Source: Deinococcus seoulensis (GTDB taxonomy: Bacteria > Deinococcota > Deinococci > Deinococcales > Deinococcaceae). From it: a stretch of 64,000 nucleotides of DNA. A program made the translations under genes and the position numbers. Of the stretch, positions 52,432-62,273 are shown piece by piece. The stretch spans positions 1-64,000 of the forward strand of contig NZ_BMQM01000010.1 in the NCBI RefSeq assembly GCF_014648115.1, read 5' to 3'. The notes below the pieces were generated by a model. That model was not told where the DNA came from and searched no databases. It was given only the letters and a program-made list of their open reading frames with translations. The number at the start of each line of letters is the position of its first letter. Within the stretch, counting starts at the first letter, position 1.

Positions 52432-53384
52432 GCCGCCCTGCGTTCCTGAACCTGTCGCCGGGCCTGGACCGCGTGGGCCGCGCCTGCGCGTGGATCGAGC
52501 GGGAGGACGGCTTCGTGCTGATGACCGGGCTGGAGTGGGGCGGCTGGACGCTGCCGGGCGGCGGCATTCACCCCGGCGAGACGCCCGAGCAGGCGGCGGT
52601 CCGGGAGGCGTGGGAGGAAGCCGGAGCGCACGCCGAGGCGGCAGGCGGGGTGGCGGGCGAGGCCGTGATGCTGCCCGGCGACAGCGTGTGCGTCCCGCTG
52701 CGCCTGAAGCACCTGGAACCCAGCCCGGAGAGGCGCCCGGTCGCGTGGATGAACCCGCGTTCGCTGCCGTGGGCGAACGACCTTCAGATCCGCGAGGTGC
52801 TGGCCGCGCGCGGGCAGACGCCCCCGCACCTGGAAGTCCCGGCGCTGGTGTGGCTCGTGCAGGAGCAGGCGACCCGACTGGCGTTCAGGGATTCCTGCTC
52901 GCCCGAAACGGGCCGACTGCTGCGGACCCTGGCGGCCACGCGACCCGGCGGGCGGGTGCTGGAACTCGGGACGGGAACCGGCATGGGCGCGGCGTGGCTG
53001 CTCTCGGGCCTGGACCGCGCCGCCCGCCTCCTGACTGTGGAGACCGACCCCGCGCGGGCCGAGGCGGCCTGGGCGGGGTTGCAGGCCGATCCGCGCGCCC
53101 GCGTGCAACGGGGCGACTGGCGTGACGTGCTACGTGACGGGCCGTTCGACCTGATCTTCGCGGACTGCGCCGCCGCGAAAGCCGACCCGGACGCCCTGGC
53201 CCGCGCCCTGAAGCCCGGCGGGACGCTGATCATGGACAACTTCAGCCCGCCCGCCTTCATGTCGCCCGACCGGCACGCGGGCGACCCGCTGAGGGACGCG
53301 CTGTTCACCCACCCGCAGCTGACCTGCACCGAACTGGAAGTCAGTCGCCGCGAACGCGTGCTGCTGGCCGTGAGGACCGCATGA
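52428..53384 (+). CDS. Nudix hydrolase fused to an O-methyltransferase-like domain
   Basis: 318 aa two-domain protein. Residues ~1-135 form a Nudix domain with an intact box ([24 protein letters not shown]). Residues ~140-318 form a class I SAM methyltransferase ([54 protein letters not shown]), similar to the catechol-O-methyltransferase-like group. The fusion suggests that hydrolysis and methylation act on linked substrates. It is coupled on both sides by 4-bp overlaps. Confidence 0.85.
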   Translation: MSRPAFLNLSPGLDRVGRACAWIEREDGFVLMTGLEWGGWTLPGGGIHPGETPEQAAVREAWEEAGAHAEAAGGVAGEAVMLPGDSVCVPLRLKHLEPSPERRPVAWMNPRSLPWANDLQIREVLAARGQTPPHLEVPALVWLVQEQATRLAFRDSCSPETGRLLRTLAATRPGGRVLELGTGTGMGAAWLLSGLDRAARLLTVETDPARAEAAWAGLQADPRARVQRGDWRDVLRDGPFDLIFADCAAAKADPDALARALKPGGTLIMDNFSPPAFMSPDRHAGDPLRDALFTHPQLTCTELEVSRRERVLLAVRTA

Positions 53385-54010
53385 CCCCAGAAACCCCGCC
53401 AAAGACCGACGCCCTGCACCTGACCATCCTGCGCCACGGCCGCAGCCGCGCCGACGACGAGAACGTCCACGAGGGCCGCTACGACAGCCCCCTGAACCCG
53501 GAAGGCGAGGCGCAGGCCGCCGCGCTGGCCGCGTACTGGACGGCGAACCCGCCGGGTTTCGACCGGGCGTACTGCTCGACGCTCCAGCGGGCGCACGGCA
53601 CGGCCCGCATCGTCACGGACGCACTGGGCGTGCCCCTGACCCCCACGGACCTCCTGCGCGAGTGGGACAACGGCCCCCTGGCCGGAATGGGCCGCGAGGA
53701 GGCGCTGGAGCGGTACCCCATCCCGGCGTTCCGGCACGACCTCGACCCGTTCACGGCGCAGGGCGGCGAGAGTCAGGCAGCCATCCGCGCCCGCGCCCTG
53801 CACGCCCTGGAACTCGTGTGGAACGGCGGCGGCCAGCGCGTGCTGCTCGTCACGCACGGCGGCTTCGGCAACAGTCTGCTACGCGAACTGCTCGTCACGC
53901 AGCGCGGCTGGTTCGCGTTCGGCGACACGGCCTTCGCCACACTGCGTCTGAGCCGGAGCGGCCACACGGCCTACGTGACCGGCGTGAACCTCACGCCACA
54001 CCTGCCCTGA
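53381..54010 (+). CDS. Histidine phosphatase (phosphoglycerate mutase-like)
   Basis: 209 aa. Phospho-His motif LRHGRSRA (near 17-24) and second catalytic His in [12 protein letters not shown]; acid/base region [12 protein letters not shown]. Branch-1 histidine phosphatases act on small phosphorylated metabolites such as sugar or nucleotide phosphates. Last gene of the overlapping operon; a fresh -10 box follows for the next gene. Confidence 0.9.
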   Translation: MTPETPPKTDALHLTILRHGRSRADDENVHEGRYDSPLNPEGEAQAAALAAYWTANPPGFDRAYCSTLQRAHGTARIVTDALGVPLTPTDLLREWDNGPLAGMGREEALERYPIPAFRHDLDPFTAQGGESQAAIRARALHALELVWNGGGQRVLLVTHGGFGNSLLRELLVTQRGWFAFGDTAFATLRLSRSGHTAYVTGVNLTPHLP

Positions 54011-54019
54011 CCCGCCCCG

Positions 54020-54025
54020 TACAGT
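54020..54025 (+). promoter_or_regulatory. -10 box TACAGT of the acetyltransferase gene
   Basis: TACAGT ends 6 bp before the ATG at 54032; leaderless transcript predicted, so this gene is separate from the operon before it. Confidence 0.5.
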
Positions 54026-54031
54026 GATCCC

Positions 54032-54583
54032 ATGCGCCACGACCTGACCCTGGTAGACGGCCCGTACACCCTGCGTCCCATGACCGACGCCGACACCGCC
54101 CCGCTGATGGCGCTGGCGCGGGCACACGAGGCCGAGTACGCCCGCATGGGCACCTTCCCCACCCAGGAGCGCTACTACACGGGTGCGCTGGACGCCCCGG
54201 ATCAGCTGCCGTTCGTGAAACTGGTCGGCGGTGAACTGGCGGGCGCCACCCGCTTCATGGAGATGCGCCCCGCACATCACCGCCTGGAGATCGGCAGCAC
54301 GTGGCTGGCCCCGGCGTTCATGCGCACGCCCGCGAACCGCACCTTCAAGCGCCTGCTGCTGGACCACGCCTTCGGCGAGATGGGCATCCTGCGTGTGGAG
54401 ATCAAGACCGACATCCTGAACACCCGCAGCCAGCAGGCCATCGAACGCCTGGGCGCCACCCGCGAGGGCGTCCTGCGCCAGCACATGCCCCGCCCGGACG
54501 GCACGCAGCGCGACACCGTCATGTACTCCATCATCGCGGAGGAATGGCCGCAGGTGCGAGAGCGGCTACTGGGGGCCAGCTGA
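54032..54583 (+). CDS. RimJ/RimL-type GNAT acetyltransferase
   Basis: 183 aa. GNAT layout of the RimL subgroup: YTLRPMTDADTAPLMALA, LEIGSTWLAPAFMRTPANRTFKRLLLDHAF and VEIKTDILNTRSQQAIERLGATREGVLRQH. These enzymes acetylate protein N-termini or small amines; the substrate is unknown. Convergent with the M23 peptidase gene. Confidence 0.88.
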   Translation: MRHDLTLVDGPYTLRPMTDADTAPLMALARAHEAEYARMGTFPTQERYYTGALDAPDQLPFVKLVGGELAGATRFMEMRPAHHRLEIGSTWLAPAFMRTPANRTFKRLLLDHAFGEMGILRVEIKTDILNTRSQQAIERLGATREGVLRQHMPRPDGTQRDTVMYSIIAEEWPQVRERLLGAS

Positions 54584-54589
54584 CCACCC

Positions 54590-55105
54590 TTACTCGTTCA
54601 TCAGCAGCGGGTAGGGGTTGATCGCGCCGCCCGTCGTGTAGATGCCGTAGTGCAGGTGCGGGGGCGTGCCCTTCGCGTTGCCGCTGTCGCCCACGTACCC
54701 CACCACGTCGCCCTGCTCGACCCAGTCGCCGCGTTTGAGGTCCGGGTAACGTTCCAGGTGCGCGTAGTAGTGCCGCTGCCCGCCCGGCCCGAGGATCATG
54801 ACGGTGCGGCCCCCCAGGTTGTTCGGGCCGACGTTCACGATCACGCCGCGCGTCGTGGCGCGGATGGGCGTGCCGCGCGGCGCGAAGATGTCCACGCCCT
54901 CGTGCGTGCGGCCCTGACTGCGCGCGCCGCCCCAGGTGTCCACGAAGCGTTGGCCCGGCAGCGGGTTGGGCAGCGAGCCCTCGGTCGCCCCTGGTGCCGA
55001 CAGCAGGGCCGCGTACCGCTGCGCGCCCTCCAGTTGCGGCCACAGCAGGAACGCCGCGCCGCCCAGCACCGCCAGCGTGACCAGCCAGCCCAGCACCCGC
55101 CTCAC
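54590..55105 (-). CDS. M23 peptidase (LytM-type endopeptidase), membrane-anchored
   Basis: 171 aa. N-terminal TM anchor (about 4-24), then a compact M23 domain with zinc ligands H68 and D72 (THEGVDIFA) and HLHYG (near 150-154). It probably cleaves peptidoglycan cross-links or processes septal wall. The GTG at 55105 is chosen over the far-upstream ATG (55177) because GGAGG lies 8-9 bp before it and it overlaps a 10-codon leader ORF as GTGA; the extra 24 residues of the longer form are low in hydrophobicity. Confidence 0.87.
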   Translation of the reverse strand: MRRVLGWLVTLAVLGGAAFLLWPQLEGAQRYAALLSAPGATEGSLPNPLPGQRFVDTWGGARSQGRTHEGVDIFAPRGTPIRATTRGVIVNVGPNNLGGRTVMILGPGGQRHYYAHLERYPDLKRGDWVEQGDVVGYVGDSGNAKGTPPHLHYGIYTTGGAINPYPLLMNE

Positions 55106-55134
55106 GCCCGCCCTCCATCCCGACCCAGCTTCAT
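55102..55134 (-). CDS. 10-residue leader ORF overlapping the M23 peptidase gene
   Basis: [10 protein letters not shown], stop TGA overlapping the GTG start of the peptidase gene. Like the 30-codon ORF before ftsH, it would deliver ribosomes to the main start. Part of its codons form the GGAGG used by the peptidase gene. It may be untranslated. Confidence 0.35.
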   Translation of the reverse strand: MKLGRDGGRA

Positions 55135-55266
55135 GCCTCCCAGGATGGCGCGTGGGGGCCGCGCCGGAACCGGACAAAAGTTGCAGAGTGCGCCCAGCAT
55201 GAAGGCCGCCTCAACCATGCCCGGACCAACCGTGCGCGCCGCTCCCGCACGCCGCGCCCCGCAGGG

Positions 55267-55272
55267 TAGACT
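55267..55272 (+). promoter_or_regulatory. -10 box TAGACT of the M16 operon
   Basis: TAGACT ends 6 bp before the ATG at 55279; leaderless transcript predicted. Confidence 0.5.
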
Positions 55273-55278
55273 GCCCGG

Positions 55279-56619
55279 ATGCCTGCGCGTTCCCACCCCA
55301 TTCCAGCGCACCTCTGGACGCTGCCCGGCGGCCTGACGGTCGCCTTTGAACGCCGGACCGGACCCGGTTTCGCCTTTGATCTGCGTGTGCCCGTCGGCAG
55401 CGCCCACGACCCCGCCGGGCACGAGGGCGCCAGCGCCGTCCTGGAAGAATGGCTGTTCAAGGGCTCGGGCGGCCTGGACGCCCGCGCCCTCCAGGACGCC
55501 TTTGACGACCTCGGCGTGCGCCGGGGCGGCGGTGTCGGCCCCGAGGCGACCCGCTTCTCCGTCAGCGGCCTGAGCGCCGACCTGAGCGCCGCGTTGACCC
55601 TGACCGCCAGCGTCCTGAGCGACCCGCACCTGCCGGAAGGCGAACTGCCCATCCTGACCGACCTGGCCCGCCAGGACCTTGAGGGCCTGCTGGACAGTCC
55701 CGCCGACCGCCTCGCCACGCTGGCCCGCCAGACGGCCTTCCCCACGCTGCCCGGCGCGGCCCTGAGCGGGTACGGCCACCCTGCCAGCGGCACCCCGCAG
55801 GGCCTGGAAGCCCTGACGCCCGCCACGCTCCGCGCGCACCTGGAGCGATACGGGCAGGCGGGCAGCGTCCTGGGCCTCGTCGCGGACCTCGACCCGGGAC
55901 AGGCGCGCGACCTGACCGCCGCCGCGCTGGGCGGCCTGCGCCCCGGCGCGCACGACCCCATCCCCGCCACGCTGCGTACCCGCGCCCGCGCGCACACCAC
56001 CGACCCGGACGCCGAACAGACCCACCTGAGCCTCACCATGCCCGGCGTGCCCCCCGGCCACCCCGACTGGATGGCGTGGCAGGTCGCCCTGACCGCCCTG
56101 AGCGGCGGCAGCGCCAGCCGACTGTTCCACGCCGTGCGCGAGGAACGCGGCCTCGCGTACGCCGTCAGCGCCAACCCCGTCATCCTGGGCGGCAACGGCT
56201 TCCTGAGCGCCTACGCCGGCAGCACCCCCGCCCGCGCGCCCGAAACGCTTCAGGTCATCCTCGCGGAACTGCACCGCCTCCCGCAGGGCCTGACACCCGC
56301 CGAATTCGAACGCGCCCGCGCCGGACTGGCCGTCAGCGTCGTGTTCGGCGCCGAAAGCATGCGCGCCCGCGCCCACGCCCTGACCCGCGACGCCGCCGTG
56401 TTCGGCCGCATCCGCAGCGTCACCGAACTCCGCGAGTCCCTCAACGCCCTGACCCTGGACGACGTGAACAGCTTCCTGACCCGCTACCACCCCGCGCCCG
56501 ACGCCACCACCGTCACCATCGGCCCCGACGAGCACGGCCCCCAGTCACAGGAACCCGATGCACCCGCACCCGACAACGCCACACCCGACAGCACACCCAG
56601 CGAAGGACCCCATGCCTGA
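55279..56619 (+). CDS. M16 peptidase-like subunit lacking the zinc site
   Basis: 446 aa, M16B fold (two homologous halves). Where active members have HxxEH, this protein reads [11 protein letters not shown], so both zinc His are lost while the surrounding [14 protein letters not shown] and LFKG are kept. The R/Y pair region in the second half ([19 protein letters not shown]) is present. It is most likely the substrate-binding partner of the active subunit encoded next, which starts inside its last codons. Ends with a Pro/Asp-rich tail. Confidence 0.85.
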   Translation: MPARSHPIPAHLWTLPGGLTVAFERRTGPGFAFDLRVPVGSAHDPAGHEGASAVLEEWLFKGSGGLDARALQDAFDDLGVRRGGGVGPEATRFSVSGLSADLSAALTLTASVLSDPHLPEGELPILTDLARQDLEGLLDSPADRLATLARQTAFPTLPGAALSGYGHPASGTPQGLEALTPATLRAHLERYGQAGSVLGLVADLDPGQARDLTAAALGGLRPGAHDPIPATLRTRARAHTTDPDAEQTHLSLTMPGVPPGHPDWMAWQVALTALSGGSASRLFHAVREERGLAYAVSANPVILGGNGFLSAYAGSTPARAPETLQVILAELHRLPQGLTPAEFERARAGLAVSVVFGAESMRARAHALTRDAAVFGRIRSVTELRESLNALTLDDVNSFLTRYHPAPDATTVTIGPDEHGPQSQEPDAPAPDNATPDSTPSEGPHA

Positions 56620-57862
56620 CCCCACCCACCCCACCGCGCCCGCCACCCAGCGCCACACCCTCCCCAACGGCCTGACCCTCCTCCTCGAACCCGACCCGCA
56701 CGCCCAGACCACCGCCGCCGGGTACTTCGTCAACACCGGCAGCCGCGAAGAAACCCCCACCGAAATGGGCGCCAGCCACTTCATCGAACACCTCCTCTTC
56801 AAAGGCAGCGACACCCTCAGCGCCGCCCAACTCAACGAACGCCTCGACGACCTCGGCGGCAACGCCAACGCCTTCACTAGCGAAGAAGCCACCGTCTACC
56901 ACGCCGCCACCCTCCCCGAACACACCCCCGAACTCCTCAGCACCCTCACCGAACTGATGCGCCCCGCCCTGCGCGACACCGACATCCACACCGAACGCGG
57001 CGTCATCCTCGAAGAAATCGCCATGTACGCCGAACAACCCACCGTCCGCGTCACCGACGAACTCCGCGCCGACTACTGGGGCACCCACCCCCTCGGCTGG
57101 CCCATCCTCGGCACCACCGACACCGTCACCGCCCTCACCCCCGACGCCCTACGCCGCAACCACCGCCAACGCTACGGCGCGCAGCGCGTCACCCTCACCC
57201 TCACCGGCCAGTTCGACCCCGCCCACGCCCTCGACTGGGCCACCACCCACCTCAGCGACTGGCCCGCCGCCACCCCCCACACCCACACCCCCGCCCGCCC
57301 ACACCACCCCCGCACCACCCGCACCATCCACGACCCCACCCTCACCCGCGTGCAGGTCACCGCCGCCACCCCCGGCCTGAGCGCCACCCACCCCCTGCGC
57401 GAAGCCGCGCACATCCTCGCCGACCTCATCGGCGGCGAGAACGGCGCCCTCTACTGGCACCTCATCGACAACGGCACCTGCGACACCGCCGACCTCGGCC
57501 ACCTCGAATACCACGACACCGGCACCTTCGAAGGCGGATTCTCCTGCGACCCCGACCGCGCCGCCACCGCCCTCACCACGTACCGCCACGTCCTCGCAGA
57601 CGCCGATACCCTCATCACCCCGGCCGCCGTGCGCCGCGCCGCCCGCAAACTCGCCGTCAGCACCCTCCTGCGCGCCGAAACCCCACAGGGCCGCCTGTTC
57701 ACCCTCGGCATGGAACACCTCGCCACCGGCCACACCCTCACCACCGAGGAACACGTCCGCCGTTACGAACAGGTCACCGCCGACGACGTCCGCGAAGTCC
57801 TGCGCCTGTGCCCACTGAACGAACTGACCATCGTGGCTCTCGGGCCGATCATCAGCATCTGA
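56612..57862 (+). CDS. M16 zinc peptidase, catalytic subunit
   Basis: 416 aa, [10 protein letters not shown] zinc motif (HxxEH, near 60-64) with the downstream Glu ([12 protein letters not shown]). Forms a heterodimer with the inactive paralogue in the usual bacterial M16B pairing. There is no signal peptide. The start ATG overlaps the previous gene by 8 bp. Some third positions are almost all C, more extreme than in the partner. A ~530-bp repeat begins about 30 bp after the stop. Confidence 0.9.
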   Translation: MPDPTHPTAPATQRHTLPNGLTLLLEPDPHAQTTAAGYFVNTGSREETPTEMGASHFIEHLLFKGSDTLSAAQLNERLDDLGGNANAFTSEEATVYHAATLPEHTPELLSTLTELMRPALRDTDIHTERGVILEEIAMYAEQPTVRVTDELRADYWGTHPLGWPILGTTDTVTALTPDALRRNHRQRYGAQRVTLTLTGQFDPAHALDWATTHLSDWPAATPHTHTPARPHHPRTTRTIHDPTLTRVQVTAATPGLSATHPLREAAHILADLIGGENGALYWHLIDNGTCDTADLGHLEYHDTGTFEGGFSCDPDRAATALTTYRHVLADADTLITPAAVRRAARKLAVSTLLRAETPQGRLFTLGMEHLATGHTLTTEEHVRRYEQVTADDVREVLRLCPLNELTIVALGPIISI

Positions 57863-57894
57863 CAGTCGGGTGCGCGTGTGCGGTGGGGTTTGCC

Positions 57895-58427
57895 ATTGGA
57901 ATGTGGGCGCCTGGCGGCGGGCCTCCCCACCCCCCAGCCCCCTACCCCAGGGGGGCAGGGGGAGCAGGCGTTGCACTGGGCAAGAGTTTTTACTGATGGT
58001 GTCGAGGTTGCTGTAGGCGGTGACGTGTCTGGCCTCGACGCCATCCTGCCGCCCCCCTCGCAGGCCCGCGCGCTGCGCGCACGACGGCCGGTGGCAGTCT
58101 GCGGTAGCTGGCAGGGTGCCTTGCTGAACGCCGCTGATCTACTTCGAAACCCGGCTCTGGCAACAGCCGAAAAAGTAGAACCTTCCAGCACGCACCAAGA
58201 ATTGGGGCCACACAGGCGTCGTGGCAACGCGGCCCGTCGTGCGCGCAGCGCGCGGGGCAAACGCGACGGGGGCGGAGGCATGCAGCCCCATACGTGGCCA
58301 TCCCAGCCGACAACCCGCCATGCAAGCCCGCGAAATACCTGCCCAGTGCCAACGTAAGCCCCCCCTGCCCCCCTGGGGTAGGGGGCTGGGGGGTGGGGAA
58401 GCACACGGGAGGCGCCCCCCTTCCAAC
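57895..58427. repeat. ~530-bp non-coding nested-palindrome repeat, copy 2
   Basis: Same family as 42156-42687: outer inverted arms with CCCCACCCCCCAGCCCCC at both ends, inner arms near 58063-58090 and 58230-58258, and central AAAAAGTAGAACCTTC (near 58172). It again fills a convergent spacer (M16 gene on plus, rtcB on minus) and ends 2 bp before the rtcB stop. No ORF is common to both copies. Confidence 0.85.
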
Positions 58428-58429
58428 TG

Positions 58430-59833
58430 CTAGATGTCCTCACTCCCGGTGTCCATGCGGACCACGCGAGGCTGGAAGCTGGCCACGACGTTCACGAGGT
58501 CGGTCTGCCGGGCGATGACGTCCTCGATGCGTTTGTACGCCTGGGGCGCTTCGTCGATGCCGCCGCCGATGAGGGTGACGCCGCGCCCGGTGAGGTACGC
58601 CTGGACGTCTTTTTTGTTGAGGGTGCTGGTGGCGGCTTTGCGTCCGAGTTGGCGTCCGGCGCCGTGGCTGGCGCTTTGCAGGGCGCCTTCGTGGCCGAGG
58701 CCGCGGACTACAAAGCCGGGGTCGGCCATGCTGCCGGGGATCAGGCCGAGCTGGCCGTGGGTGGCGGGGGTGGCGCCTTTGCGGTGGACGATGAGTTCCT
58801 GGCCGTTGACGGTCTGTTTCCAGGCGAGGTTGTGGCTGTTGCTGACCTGCGCGAGGGGCGTGACGTTCAGGGCGCGGGCGAGGCGGGCGTGGATGAGGTG
58901 GTGGTTGGCGAGGGCGTAGCGTCCGGCGAGGTTCATGGCCTGCCAGTACGCCTGTCCGTCTTCGTGGTCGAGGGGGAGCCACGCGAGTTTTTTGGCTTCG
59001 GGTGCGAGGCCAGGGTGGTGGCGTTCGGCGAGGGCGGTGAAGTGTCCGGCGACCTGCGCGCCGAAGCCGCGGCTGCCGCTGTGGGTGAGCAGCGCGAGGT
59101 ACTGTCCAGCGTCGAGGCCGAGGTCGGCGTGGGGGAGGGTGAGGGTGCCGAATTCGGCGAAGTGGTTGCCGCTGCCGCTGGTGCCGATCTGCGTGGCGGC
59201 CTTGTCGTACAGGTGCTGGAGGATGGGCTGGTCGTCCCAGGTGCTTTCGTGCAGGACTTCGTGGTCCTGGCGGTCGCGTTTCTCGAAGGCGACGCCCGCG
59301 CCGAAGCGGGTGTGCTTGAGCAGCAGGGTGGTGGCCTCGTCGGTGCGCAGCGCGCCGGGCTGGATGGGCAGGACGGACAGCATCATGGAGCAGCCGATGT
59401 CCACGCCGACGCCGTAGGGAATGACGGCGTTCTCGGTGGCCAGCACCCCGCCGATGGGGAGGCCGTAGCCGACGTGCGCGTCGGGCATCAGCGCTCCGGC
59501 GCGGCTGACCGGGAGGCGCATGGCGACGTCCATCTGGCGGTGCGCGCCGGGGTCGATCAGGTCGGCGCCCCAGGTGAGGTAGGGGAGGGGTGCGGGGCGC
59601 AGTTCGCTGCCCTTGCGGGCGTCGAGGATGGCCTGCTGCGCGAGGAGTTCGGCAGCGAGCGGGGCGTACACGCCGCCCGCAGCGTATGCGGCGGGGTCAT
59701 GCTGCACGGCGCGCAGTTCGTTCAGGATGTCGTCGCGGGTCAGTCCGGCGGTTTCGCGCTGGGTGGCGGCGGTCTGGGCGAGGGCGATGGCTTTCTTTTC
59801 CAGGCCGAGTTTCACGAGGTGTTTGCCGTTCAT
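58430..59833 (-). CDS. rtcB: RNA-splicing ligase RtcB
   Basis: 467 aa. Ligates RNA 2',3'-cyclic phosphate or 3'-phosphate ends to 5'-OH, in tRNA or rRNA repair. The Mn2+/GTP site residues are visible: DIGCSMM (Cys), GTSGSGNHFAEFG, LLTHSGSRGFG, SNSHNLAWK, and the guanylylated His region SHGAGR. No archease or RtcA gene is adjacent. The upstream 42-codon ORF on the same strand is 14 bp away. Confidence 0.93.
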   Translation of the reverse strand: MNGKHLVKLGLEKKAIALAQTAATQRETAGLTRDDILNELRAVQHDPAAYAAGGVYAPLAAELLAQQAILDARKGSELRPAPLPYLTWGADLIDPGAHRQMDVAMRLPVSRAGALMPDAHVGYGLPIGGVLATENAVIPYGVGVDIGCSMMLSVLPIQPGALRTDEATTLLLKHTRFGAGVAFEKRDRQDHEVLHESTWDDQPILQHLYDKAATQIGTSGSGNHFAEFGTLTLPHADLGLDAGQYLALLTHSGSRGFGAQVAGHFTALAERHHPGLAPEAKKLAWLPLDHEDGQAYWQAMNLAGRYALANHHLIHARLARALNVTPLAQVSNSHNLAWKQTVNGQELIVHRKGATPATHGQLGLIPGSMADPGFVVRGLGHEGALQSASHGAGRQLGRKAATSTLNKKDVQAYLTGRGVTLIGGGIDEAPQAYKRIEDVIARQTDLVNVVASFQPRVVRMDTGSEDI

Positions 59834-59847
59834 GGGGTCTCTCTCTT

Positions 59848-59976
59848 TCAGGTGGATGGGGAGGCGACTTTGCCTTGGGGGGTGGGGCCTCCGGGTGTGG
59901 GTGTCCGGTCGCCGGGATCGCCGTCCGGGGCGTCGGGCGTTCTGGCTGTGGTGCTGTCGGGTGTACCTGCGGGCAT
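59848..59976 (-). CDS. Possible 42-residue Pro/Thr-rich peptide upstream of rtcB
   Basis: MPAGTPDSTTARTPDAPDG followed by a Pro/Thr/Gly-rich stretch. A strong GGAGG RBS lies 6 bp before the ATG, which is the main support. Composition is that of a disordered peptide; no homologue is recalled. It could be a leader ORF for rtcB. Confidence 0.4.
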   Translation of the reverse strand: MPAGTPDSTTARTPDAPDGDPGDRTPTPGGPTPQGKVASPST

Positions 59977-60074
59977 GGTCGCCTCCTTTCCCTGAATCGG
60001 GTCTGGGTGAGTGTGCCGCTTGGGTGGGGGGCCGGGCATCCGCATGGTGGCGGATGGGCGGCGTAGGCCAGTGC

Positions 60075-60752
60075 CTACTCCGGCAGCTCGTCCAGTGGCG
60101 TGGGGTCGAAGCGGACCCGGGCGGGAATCAGCCGCCCGTTCTGCGCGCGGTACGTCAGGACGAGGCGGCCCGTGAACGCCCAGCCGCGCTGCACCTCGAC
60201 CAGCGCGGTCAGGTGGCCCTCCTGCACGGTCCAGCGGACCTGATCGCCGATGCGGGCCGCCTCGCCACGCAGGCCCGGCAGCGGGGGGAGTTTCACGCTA
60301 CGGCCGGGCAGGGTCAGGGTGTTCGACCCGAAGCGCACCTGCTGCCGCAGGTACGGGACGGGCGGCGTGACCGGCCACTCGCGCAGGTCCGGCAGGCTCA
60401 GCACGCGCGCGTCGTACACGGCCACGCCCGTGCCCTCGTCGGTCATGAGGGTCACGAGCACCTCGGGCGCCCCGTCGCCGCCCAGGTCGGTGACGCTCAG
60501 GCCCGGCCAGAAGGTGGGGTTGCTGATTGTCCGCCATGCGGGAAAGGTTCGCGTGGTGGCCCCGGCGGTGACCCGCAGCCCGGTCAGCCAGCCCTCCCGT
60601 GCGGGCGCGGTGGTCTGCACGGTCAGGTTCGGACCCTCGTGCCGCGCGATCGTCGCCCCGGCGGGAATACCGCCCGTGGGTGTCGGGACCGGCACCTGCG
60701 CGGCGTGCGCGGGCAGAAGCGAGGCGGCAAGCAGCAGGCACAGGGGTCGCAT
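60075..60752 (-). CDS. Secreted protein with an FG-GAP/VCBS-like motif
   Basis: 225 aa. Signal peptide (about 1-18, ending AHAA). Contains SVTDLGGDGAPEVLVTLM, a pattern like the Ca2+-binding DxDGxxD of FG-GAP/VCBS repeats. It is otherwise a beta-rich domain of unknown type. Related in layout to the next gene upstream (60805-61386; LADVTGDGIPECVLAVW). Last gene of the 64-60-kb envelope operon. Confidence 0.7.
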   Translation of the reverse strand: MRPLCLLLAASLLPAHAAQVPVPTPTGGIPAGATIARHEGPNLTVQTTAPAREGWLTGLRVTAGATTRTFPAWRTISNPTFWPGLSVTDLGGDGAPEVLVTLMTDEGTGVAVYDARVLSLPDLREWPVTPPVPYLRQQVRFGSNTLTLPGRSVKLPPLPGLRGEAARIGDQVRWTVQEGHLTALVEVQRGWAFTGRLVLTYRAQNGRLIPARVRFDPTPLDELPE

Positions 60753-60804
60753 GCCCCATCATGCCGGGTTTCCGGGCGGCCCTGCGCTACCGGACGGCCC
60801 GGCG

Positions 60805-61386
60805 TTACCGGACAGCGGGGCGGCCCTGCGCGTCGGGCTGCACCTCGCGGGCCACGGTAAGGGCGCGGCGGTCCAGCCGGAACCCGAAGCCGGTCCAGTG
60901 CCACAGGCTCAGCGCGCGGGCAGGCGCGCCGGGGGCGGCGTAGGTGGTTTCCAGCGTGGCGAGCGTCCCGCCGGGCAGTACGGTCAGCGCCGCGACCGGC
61001 TGGAACAGGGCGCTGCCCACCCAGACCTCCCGGTACCGGCCGCCGCCCAGGGGGCGCAGCACGGCCACGTGACTGCTCAGGCCGCGCGCGTCGCGGTTGC
61101 CCTGGATGGGCGTGGGGTGCGCGGTCCAGCGGGCGGTGCGCCAGTCGCGCCAGGGGCGCCAGACGGCCAGCACGCACTCGGGGATGCCGTCGCCGGTCAC
61201 GTCGGCCAGGACGCTGCTGCGCACCTCCCAGTCCGGGGGCAGGGTCAGGGCCGGGCAGGGGGGCGGGGCGCGCCGGGCGGGGCTGGCCGTCCACGTGCCT
61301 GCCGGGGTGAGGCTGCGCCACGTTCCCTCGCCGCCGCCCGCCAGTGCGCTGCTTAGCAGCAGCAGGGCCGTGAACAGGACTCTCAC
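60805..61386 (-). CDS. Secreted protein, paralogue of the 60075-60752 product
   Basis: 193 aa. Start GTG overlaps the stop of the CapA-like gene as GTGA. Signal peptide LFTALLLLSSALAGG. Has the motif LADVTGDGIPECVLAVWRPW and a W-rich core (WRDWRTARWTAHP, LSLWHWTGFGF). FG-GAP-like Ca2+ site suspected; no named family. Translationally coupled to the CapA-like protein, so a joint extracytoplasmic role is likely. Confidence 0.7.
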   Translation of the reverse strand: MRVLFTALLLLSSALAGGGEGTWRSLTPAGTWTASPARRAPPPCPALTLPPDWEVRSSVLADVTGDGIPECVLAVWRPWRDWRTARWTAHPTPIQGNRDARGLSSHVAVLRPLGGGRYREVWVGSALFQPVAALTVLPGGTLATLETTYAAPGAPARALSLWHWTGFGFRLDRRALTVAREVQPDAQGRPAVR

Positions 61387-62273
61387 CGGGCCTCCGGGCA
61401 GGCGGGGAGGCCCAGCCGGGTCAGCGCCTGTGTCCGCTGCGTCCCGCTGGCGGGGGTCACGCGGCCCGCGCGGGTGCGGGTGGGGGCGGCGCAGGCGCGC
61501 CTCACGTCTGCCAGGGGTACGCGCACCACCGCGCCGATCTGCGCCGCCGGGAACGGCTGGTCGAACAGCAGGTTGCCCAGGCTGTACAGCACCAGCGCCG
61601 CTCCGCGCGGCCCGGTCAGCACCTCGTGGCCCTGGAGGACGTGCGGGCCGCTCCCGGCGACCACGGTCGCCCCGGCCCCCACCAGCGCGCGGGCCTGCGT
61701 CCGCTGCCGGGCGGTGGTCAGGCCGTACTCCTCGCCCCAGTGGGCCAGGACGATCACGGTGTCCGCCTGCCGCGCCGCCGCGCGCACCGCCGTCAGGGGG
61801 AGGGGAGCCGCGCCGTCGTCCAGCCACGCCAGCAGTGCGACCCGCTGGCCCCGTACCATGCTGAGGCCTGGGGCCGCCGTGACCGGGTGGAGGCCCGCGC
61901 GCTGCAGCGTGCCTCGCGACTGCGCCTGCCCGGCCATTCCGGCGTCCCGGCCGTGGTTGTTCAGCACGCCCAGATGGGTGAGGGGCCACAGGGCGGCTGC
62001 CGCGCCGGTCGGGGCGCGCAGGTCGATGCCCGGCGTCCTGCGCGGCGCGTCCGTCAGGGGGGATTCCAGGTTCGCGGCCACCAGATCGGCGCGCAGCAGC
62101 GGCGCCACCGCCCGCAGTGTGCCGGGCCAGTCGGCGGTGTTCGCCTGCGCCACGCCGCGCGCGAGGCTCAGGTCGCCGGCCAGCGCCAGCGTGACCGGCC
62201 CAGATGGCGGGGCCTCCCGCCCGCCCGAGGTGAGCAGCAGGCCCGCCAGCAGGCCGCAGATGGCGATCCTCAT
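61383..62273 (-). CDS. CapA-like metallophosphatase-fold protein (PGA_cap)
   Basis: 296 aa. Signal peptide, then LALAGDLSLARG, AANLESPLTD, GVLNNHGRDAG and VIVLAHWGEEY, the conserved segments of the CapA/PgsA family used in poly-gamma-glutamate capsule export, though no capB/capC partners are visible. The present ATG (62273-62271) uses the last A of the upstream MITE plus TG of its target duplication. Without the insertion, the start would have been a GTG overlapping the stop of the DUF3160 gene. Confidence 0.8.
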   Translation of the reverse strand: MRIAICGLLAGLLLTSGGREAPPSGPVTLALAGDLSLARGVAQANTADWPGTLRAVAPLLRADLVAANLESPLTDAPRRTPGIDLRAPTGAAAALWPLTHLGVLNNHGRDAGMAGQAQSRGTLQRAGLHPVTAAPGLSMVRGQRVALLAWLDDGAAPLPLTAVRAAARQADTVIVLAHWGEEYGLTTARQRTQARALVGAGATVVAGSGPHVLQGHEVLTGPRGAALVLYSLGNLLFDQPFPAAQIGAVVRVPLADVRRACAAPTRTRAGRVTPASGTQRTQALTRLGLPACPEAR

